Assembly (NCBI GenBank): GCA_022360315.1
Contig: JAKSDA010000068.1
Span: forward strand, 1-33,826
Direction: 5' to 3'
From: Pseudomonadota bacterium
GTDB lineage: Bacteria; Myxococcota_A; Polyangia; Haliangiales; Haliangiaceae
Length of the DNA: 33,826 nt
The notes below the pieces were generated by a model. It ran no database searches and was not told the DNA's origin. It was given only the letters and a program-made list of their open reading frames with translations. The translations under genes and the position numbers were made by a program. Positions 29,080 to 33,826 of the stretch are shown here, piece by piece; position 1 is the first letter of the stretch, and every line of letters begins with the position of its first letter.

Positions 29080-29622
29080 GTGAATCTCGGTCGAGTTACT
29101 CGAGTAATAACAATCGCAGTTTTTGCTCATGTCCTGGGCGGTTGCGGCCTGGACGTTGTGATCGTTCAGGCCGAGGCTCAGGAGGTGTGTATGGCCGACC
29201 TGGTCATCGAAATGGGTGGCGCTGGAGGACAGGCCGCAGTCGAGAGTACAATCGAGGAAAAACCGGAGTTCAGTCTGCCCGAGGAATTCTCGGCCGACGT
29301 TGCTCTACTCGGAGTTGACCTCGTCCCACTCGACAACATCTCCGACTTTTCGTTTGTCGAACGCGTGCGGGTTGATCTGGCCAGCGGCGACTCGGACTCA
29401 CAGTTGCCGCCCATCCGACTCATCGACTACCAGCGCCCCGAAGACAATATCGGCCCCATTTCGGTCGAGGGCAACTCGCTGGACAATCTCCTCGAATACC
29501 TACAGTCCGACGTGATCCAGATCGGCGTGGAGTTTCGAGGAGACCTGCCCGACGAGCAGTGGAGCGTTGTGGTCGATACCTGCTTCTCGGTCTCAGGCGA
29601 ATACCGCAAAGAGCTCCTTTAG
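29080..29622 (+). CDS. predicted lipoprotein, unknown family
   Basis: A GTG at 29080, with AGGAG four bases before it, opens 180 codons; upstream frame text to 28768 overlaps the previous gene and is rejected. The product starts with a signal peptide ending VLGGCG, a lipobox whose cysteine would be lipidated. The mature part is strongly acidic and looks like a beta-sandwich (FSFVERVRVDLASGDSD, VEGNSLDNLLEYLQSD), ending with a VVVDTCFSVSGEYRKELL tail. I do not recognise the family. Its position after a barrel-like secreted gene suggests a surface or periplasmic partner. Confidence 0.65.
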   Translation: MNLGRVTRVITIAVFAHVLGGCGLDVVIVQAEAQEVCMADLVIEMGGAGGQAAVESTIEEKPEFSLPEEFSADVALLGVDLVPLDNISDFSFVERVRVDLASGDSDSQLPPIRLIDYQRPEDNIGPISVEGNSLDNLLEYLQSDVIQIGVEFRGDLPDEQWSVVVDTCFSVSGEYRKELL

Positions 29623-29701
29623 CTCTGCTCGGGCCATGCGAGCACGGTGGGATGACCACCCCCCCTCCGCTGGGGTCGCAGATCATCAGCAAGCCAATCG
29701 A

Positions 29702-29750
29702 GTTGACCGACAAAAACCGCGAGAACCACTGCGGGCTTGATCCGGTCAAC
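29702..29750 (+). promoter_or_regulatory. nested hairpin in the leader of the small acidic ORF
   Basis: GTTGACCG (29702-29709) is a perfect inverted repeat of CGGTCAAC (29743-29750), and inside it CCGC (29717-29720) pairs with GCGG (29731-29734). The structure ends 44 bases before the ATG of the acidic peptide gene. It may be a regulator-binding operator or an RNA leader; the sequence alone does not tell. Confidence 0.4.
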
Positions 29751-29793
29751 AGTGGCATATGCGTTGCAAAAGCAAGTAATCGAGGATATCGAC

Positions 29794-29928
29794 ATGAATG
29801 AGACACATTTGATAGATACAGACTTTGGCGATGTTTCGGATTGTTTCGAGGACGATGTCAGCGAAGAAGCCTGGGCCTGGGCCATTTCCTATGACGATGA
29901 TCTTCGCAGCGAGGGATTTGCGATCTGA
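29794..29928 (+). CDS. 44-residue acidic peptide
   Basis: An ATG at 29794, with GAGGA seven bases upstream, opens 44 codons ending TGA. The product is very acidic, with only one arginine and no lysine, and reads MNETHLIDTDFGDVSDCF, then EEAWAWAISYDDD and a tail LRSEGFAI. There is one cysteine and a tryptophan pair. The good ribosome site and the separate position, 170 bases after the lipoprotein gene and 290 before a histidine-kinase gene, support a real gene. It could be a modified-peptide precursor, a signalling peptide for the adjacent LytTR system, or a small regulator; none is shown. Confidence 0.5.
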   Translation: MNETHLIDTDFGDVSDCFEDDVSEEAWAWAISYDDDLRSEGFAI

Positions 29929-29953
29929 CACTCGCGTCCTCTGCTCGGCGCCA

Positions 29954-30040
29954 GCGATGCTTTTGGGCAACCCCGGCGATGCTTTTGGGCAACCCAAGCA
30001 ATGCTCGCGGGCAACCCAAGTGATGCTTGCAGCCACGTCA
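29954..30040. repeat. 22-bp tandem repeat, three units plus a degenerate fourth
   Basis: Units start at 29954, 29976 and 29998, each 22 bases. The first two differ only in the last two bases; the third has four changes, all before or after the shared GGGCAACCC core. A fourth, poor copy starts at 30020. The tract lies between the acidic peptide and the histidine-kinase gene. It has no spacers and no open frame with family character, so it may be a slippage tract or a set of binding sites. Confidence 0.75.
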
Positions 30041-30218
30041 TTTTGACTGCGCACAGTTCTGGTCAGTACACCTCGTACGATCTTGCGGTCTCGGCCCCAT
30101 GACCGGCTCGACCAATTCGCAAAAACTGTAGCGATTCCACAACCCGTTCGCTGCATTCGAGCTCCATTTGGCTGCATTGCCAGCTGGTTTGCAGTGGGAT
30201 GTGATTTGATCGAGCGGA

Positions 30219-31319
30219 GTGAGCAGTGGACGGCATATTCCGGGCTGGGTTTCCCGCTGGCTCGTGTTCATTGCGATCTGGTCCGTGCCCGGGGTGGTGT
30301 CGGGCCTGGGCCTCTACCACAGCAGGCCGGCCATATCTCTGGCTGACGCGCTGCTGTCGAGCATGTTGTGCTGGTACATATGGGTGCCGCTGACGCCGGT
30401 GGTACTGTTTCTCGCCGGTCGCATTCCGTTCGATCACGGCCGGCTCGGTGTGGGTATTGCGTTGCACAGCGCGGTGGCTCTGGCTGTGGCGATTCCCCAC
30501 GCGGCCCTATCGGTCGTCGTCGACCAGCTGATCGCCCCGTCGAGCCAGGGCGCATCGGTTGTCGGACTCGCTGAACTGGTCAGCCCCCTGTTGATGGATG
30601 TCCTAGCCTACACTGCGGTGGTAGCCACGGGGCTGGCCCTCGACTATCGCCGTCGTTTCGGCGAGGGGCAGGCGCTTCTGACCACGCTCGAGGCCAAGCT
30701 ATCCCGGGCCCAGCTGCAAGCTCTCAAGATGCAGCTGCACCCGCATTTTTTGTTCAACACGCTACACGCGGTCGGCGTACTGGTCCGCAAACGCGAAACC
30801 CGGGGCGCCTTGCGCATGCTCATCGGATTGAGCGATCTCTTGCGCATTACGCTGGATAACGCTGGCAAACAGGTCGTGACCCTGCGCAAAGAGCTCGACT
30901 TTCTCGACCGTTATCGGCGGGTCGAGCAGGTGCGCTTTGGCGATCGCCTCGATATCGACATGAAGATCGATCGGGACGTCCTTGCCGCCATGGTGCCCAA
31001 TCTGGTTCTGCAGCCAGTTCTCGAGAACGCCATTCGCCACGGCATTGCGCCGCGCGATGCGTCCGGTACTATCACCGTCTCGGCTCGTCGGGTACCCGGT
31101 GAGCGACTGCTCCTCGAAGTATGCGACGACGGCGTCGGACTGGCCGAGGACAGTGCGGAACTATGTGGTATGGGGTTGGCAAACGTTCGTGCGCGTCTCG
31201 ATCAGCTCTACGGCAGCGAGCATCGCTTCGACATTTCCGACCGCGAGGATGGCGAAGGCGTGGTAGCGAGCATCGAAATACCGCTATTGTTCGAGGGCGA
31301 CGCGAATTCTCATGACTGA
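30219..31319 (+). CDS. LytS-type sensor histidine kinase
   Basis: A GTG at 30219 opens 366 codons. Four hydrophobic helices (about residues 13-32, 42-66, 77-100 and 120-142) form an N-terminal sensor in the inner membrane. Then comes a coiled linker, the LytS-type phosphoacceptor segment MQLHPHFLFNTLH with His176, and the ATP-binding part with QPVLENAIRHG (N box), CDDGVGL and GMGLANVRARL (G boxes). The family is His_kinase (PF06580) plus HATPase. Its 3' end overlaps the response-regulator gene by eight bases, so the pair is coupled. The signal is unknown; the sensor has no large periplasmic domain, so it may sense the membrane or a small ligand. Confidence 0.88.
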   Translation: MSSGRHIPGWVSRWLVFIAIWSVPGVVSGLGLYHSRPAISLADALLSSMLCWYIWVPLTPVVLFLAGRIPFDHGRLGVGIALHSAVALAVAIPHAALSVVVDQLIAPSSQGASVVGLAELVSPLLMDVLAYTAVVATGLALDYRRRFGEGQALLTTLEAKLSRAQLQALKMQLHPHFLFNTLHAVGVLVRKRETRGALRMLIGLSDLLRITLDNAGKQVVTLRKELDFLDRYRRVEQVRFGDRLDIDMKIDRDVLAAMVPNLVLQPVLENAIRHGIAPRDASGTITVSARRVPGERLLLEVCDDGVGLAEDSAELCGMGLANVRARLDQLYGSEHRFDISDREDGEGVVASIEIPLLFEGDANSHD

Positions 31320-32076
31320 CAAGGCCATTCGAACCATCATCGTGGACGACGAGCCCCTCGCCCGTGAGGGAATTCGCCTCTTGCTCTCGGCTGACCGCGA
31401 GATCGATCTGGTCGGCGAATGTGGCAGCGGGCCTGACGCGGTCGATTCGATCCGCCGGCTCAAGCCCGATCTGGCCTTTCTCGACATCCAGATGCCGGGC
31501 ATGAATGGCTTTGACGTACTCACCGAACTAGCTCCTGGCAAATTACCGGCAGTGGTTTTCGTGACCGCGTACGACCAGTATGCCCTGCGCGCCTTCGAGG
31601 TCCACGCACTCGATTATCTGCTCAAGCCCTACGACGACGATCGGTTTTTCGAGGCCCTCAAGAAAGCCAAGCAACAGCTGCGTATGGCCGAAGTATCGGC
31701 GCTCAGCGAGCGCCTGCTCGATTTGCTGGACAACTACGAGCCGCCCAAAAAACGGGTTAGCCGGCTGGCTATCAAGTCATCCGGTCGCGTGGTGTTCCTC
31801 AACGTGGACGATATCGACTGGATCGAAGCGGCTGACTATTACGTCCAGCTTCACGTCGGCGACAAGACCTATTTGCACCGGCAGAGCATGACCAGCCTGG
31901 AGAAGCAGCTCGATCCGGAGGCATTTCTGCGTATCCATCGCTCGGCCATCGTGCATCGGGACCGCATCCGCGAGTTGCGCCACCAGGGCCGGCGCGAACT
32001 GGTCGTCGTACTCGACAGCGGCGTCGAACTGAAAGTCGCGCGCAGTCAACGCGACAAGATACAGGGGCTCTTGTAG
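31312..32076 (+). CDS. LytTR-family response regulator
   Basis: This 254-residue protein has a receiver domain (1-125) with the acidic pair VDDE (11-14), phosphoacceptor Asp58 in FLDIQMPG, Thr85 in FVTAYD and Lys105 in LLKPYDDD. A LytTR DNA-binding domain follows (about 148-254), with LAIKSSGRVVFLNVDDIDWI and the conserved ending FLRIHRSAIVHRDRI. Such regulators bind direct repeats of about nine bases spaced by twelve or so. The start ATG overlaps the kinase gene. It probably controls nearby or distant genes after phosphorylation by that kinase; targets are not evident. Confidence 0.92.
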   Translation: MTDKAIRTIIVDDEPLAREGIRLLLSADREIDLVGECGSGPDAVDSIRRLKPDLAFLDIQMPGMNGFDVLTELAPGKLPAVVFVTAYDQYALRAFEVHALDYLLKPYDDDRFFEALKKAKQQLRMAEVSALSERLLDLLDNYEPPKKRVSRLAIKSSGRVVFLNVDDIDWIEAADYYVQLHVGDKTYLHRQSMTSLEKQLDPEAFLRIHRSAIVHRDRIRELRHQGRRELVVVLDSGVELKVARSQRDKIQGLL

Positions 32077-32193
32077 CGGCGCCTCTGGTCTGCCGCAACC
32101 GTTGCCCCACTAGTGCTGGTTGACACGCGTCACCGTGCCGTTGGACGCTCCCGGGGCCCACTCGAGCGATCCAGTTAGCTCATCGGAGAAAGC

Positions 32194-33558
32194 ATGTCGA
32201 AAGCCGTCAAATACTCGCTGGCGGAAGACCAGATTCCGGACCACTGGTACAACATCGTTGCCGACTTGCCCGAGCCGCTGCCACCGGTTTTGCATCCCGG
32301 CACCGGCCAGCCGATCGGCCCCGGTGATCTGGCCCCGCTCTTTCCCATGGCGATCATCGAGCAAGAAGTGGCCACTGCACGCGAAATCGCCATTCCCGGC
32401 CCGGTCCGCGATGTGTACCGGATGTGGCGGCCAACGCCTCTCTATCGGGCTCGGCGGCTCGAGCAGGCAATCGATACCCCGGCCAAGATTTTTTACAAGT
32501 ACGAGGGAGTGAGCCCGTCGGGCAGCCACAAAACAAACACTGCCGTGGCCCAGGCTTTTTACAACAGGGAGGCAGGAGTCGCGCGCATCACCACCGAGAC
32601 CGGAGCAGGCCAGTGGGGCTCGGCGCTGGCCATTGCGGGGTCGCTCTTCGGTATCGACATCAAGGTGTTCATGGTCCGGGTCAGCTACGACCACAAGCCG
32701 TACCGCAAGGCGTTCATGCAGGCCTACGGCGCCGAATGCGTGCCCAGTCCGAGCGACGAGACCGAGGCCGGTCGCGCGATTCTGGCCGAGCATCCACATA
32801 CCACCGGCAGCCTCGGCATCGCCATCAGCGAGGCCGTGGAGATCGCGGCCAAAAACGACGACACCAAATATTCACTGGGCAGTGTGCTCAACCACGTCCT
32901 CTTGCACCAGACCGTGATCGGCCAGGAGGCACTGGCGCAAATGGAGATGGCCGGTGCTTACCCGGACGTGATTGTCGGCTGCACCGGTGGTGGCAGTAAC
33001 TTTGCCGGTATCGCCTTGCCATTTCTCGGCCAAAAACTCCGCGGCGGCAACGACGTGCGTATCGTGGCATGCGAGCCGGCTGCGTGCCCGTCGCTCACCC
33101 GCGGCAAATACGCCTACGACTTTGGCGACACCGGACATCTCACCCCACTGGTCAAGATGCATACTCTGGGCTCGACCTTCATCCCGCCCGGATTTCACGC
33201 CGGCGGCCTGCGCTACCACGGCATGGCCCCCCTGGTGAGCCATCTTCTCGCCCTCGATCTGATCGAAGCTCGGGCCTTTCATCAAAGAGCGTGCTTCGAG
33301 GCCGGCGTACAATTTGCCCGCACCGAGGGCATCCTGCCGGCGCCCGAGGCAAATCACGCTGTACGCGGCGCGATCGACGAGGCACTGGAGTGCAAAAAAC
33401 AGGGTGTGAGCCGGAACATCCTGTTCAACCTGTGCGGCCACGGCCACTTCGATATGACCGCCTACGATGAGTATCTCGCCGGCAACCTCACCGATCGCCA
33501 CTATGATCAGAAGCAGCTCGACCACGCCCTGGGCGCCCTGCCGCGTGTAGGCCCTTGA
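32194..33558 (+). CDS. trpB2: tryptophan synthase beta chain, TrpB2 type
   Basis: This 454-residue PLP enzyme is longer than classical TrpB and has the TrpB2-like N-terminal extension (about 75 residues) before [13 protein letters not shown]. The PLP lysine is Lys113 in GSHKTN, followed by [11 protein letters not shown] and [11 protein letters not shown] (phosphate loop). TrpB2 makes tryptophan from serine and indole and is often found away from trpA, as here, so it may salvage indole. An ATG at 32194 follows GGAGAAAGC, a good ribosome site. The gene is 117 bases downstream of the response regulator and could be read through from it or be separate. Confidence 0.93.
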   Translation: MSKAVKYSLAEDQIPDHWYNIVADLPEPLPPVLHPGTGQPIGPGDLAPLFPMAIIEQEVATAREIAIPGPVRDVYRMWRPTPLYRARRLEQAIDTPAKIFYKYEGVSPSGSHKTNTAVAQAFYNREAGVARITTETGAGQWGSALAIAGSLFGIDIKVFMVRVSYDHKPYRKAFMQAYGAECVPSPSDETEAGRAILAEHPHTTGSLGIAISEAVEIAAKNDDTKYSLGSVLNHVLLHQTVIGQEALAQMEMAGAYPDVIVGCTGGGSNFAGIALPFLGQKLRGGNDVRIVACEPAACPSLTRGKYAYDFGDTGHLTPLVKMHTLGSTFIPPGFHAGGLRYHGMAPLVSHLLALDLIEARAFHQRACFEAGVQFARTEGILPAPEANHAVRGAIDEALECKKQGVSRNILFNLCGHGHFDMTAYDEYLAGNLTDRHYDQKQLDHALGALPRVGP

Positions 33559-33826
33559 TCAGCTTGCCCCAGTGACATTCGGGGTTGTCCCCGATTCGGT
33601 CTCCGATGAATGAGAGGTCAGCATGTCCCGGGTGAGACCGTACCGGCGGCATTTATCGCAGCTTCTCGCGACCAGGCGACCATGTCGCTCTAGCAGCGTT
33701 CGGGAAAAATCCCGAACGCCGCTACCATTATTGGGCAAAGCCCTCCGGCGGACTCCCGCCGGGCGCCCCATGTGCCCGAAATCGGCTAATCGCCGCTCTC
33801 GGCCGGGACGCACGCAGATTCGGGAA
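33559..33826. other. region after trpB2 with two hairpins, no supported gene
   Basis: GCGTTCGGGA (33696-33705) pairs perfectly with TCCCGAACGC (33710-33719) around an AAAA loop, and CCGGCGG (33745-33751) pairs with CCGCCGG (33756-33762) around ACTC. Neither has a T tract. A plus-strand ATG at 33623 with a GAGAGG ribosome site opens a very arginine-rich frame that runs off the window, and a minus-strand frame covers the same bases; neither resembles a family. I leave both unannotated as genes. Confidence 0.35.

Noticed and set aside
33559..33813. Minus-strand 84-codon frame and a plus-strand arginine-rich frame
   Set aside because: Both cover the same hairpin-rich bases, are low in family character and one runs off the window.

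Overview
The window is about 34 kb of high-GC bacterial DNA. Several features fit a Myxococcota (deltaproteobacterial-type) genome: a Ser/Thr kinase fused to a STAND ATPase and a Cache sensor, a multiheme cytochrome operon of Dsr/Nrf type, a DUF4157 protein, loosely packed genes with frequent strand switches, and frequent GTG starts. The placement is inference; there is no rRNA or other strong phylogenetic marker here except SecA.

Layout. 1-794 is decayed DNA: a 28-bp inverted repeat, then a secreted beta-sandwich gene broken by a 17-bp tandem duplication and a second frameshift. 791-2424 holds a LysE-type exporter and a metallo-beta-lactamase-fold hydrolase, divergently oriented. 2412-5261 (minus) is a four-gene operon: class III aminotransferase, two CDP-alcohol phosphatidyltransferases and a small membrane protein, probably for a phospholipid head group. 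5438-10066 (minus) has a metallophosphoesterase and a 1181-residue kinase-STAND-Cache receptor. 10375-11903 (minus) is a methyltransferase/glycosyltransferase pair.

11939-16324 (minus) is a redox operon: HAO-family octaheme cytochrome, tetraheme lipoprotein, Tat-exported 4Fe-4S protein and NrfD-type membrane quinone subunit. Together they would connect periplasmic nitrogen-oxide or hydroxylamine chemistry to the quinone pool. The Fe-S gene has an in-frame TAG that removes part of a cluster site.

16575-19201 (plus) carries cobT, a ~41-bp degenerate repeat tract, a gamma-glutamylcyclotransferase-like gene, and a glyoxalase-II-like hydrolase; a 38-codon membrane peptide gene lies on the minus strand between the last two. 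19459-21187 is an acquired-looking island: a DUF4157 protein, a possible small upstream gene and an IS66 transposase remnant. 21184-26888 (minus) holds cyclopropane-fatty-acid synthase, secA (with a clear terminator) and a TerB-like gene.

From 27080 onward everything recognised is on the plus strand: a TraB/PrgY protein, an outer-membrane-like protein, a lipoprotein, a 44-residue acidic peptide with a structured leader and 22-bp tandem repeats downstream, a LytS/LytTR two-component system, and a TrpB2-type tryptophan synthase beta chain. Best candidates for something new are the HAO/NrfD operon with its amber codon, the kinase-STAND-Cache receptor, the lipid head-group operon, and the small acidic peptide next to the LytTR system.
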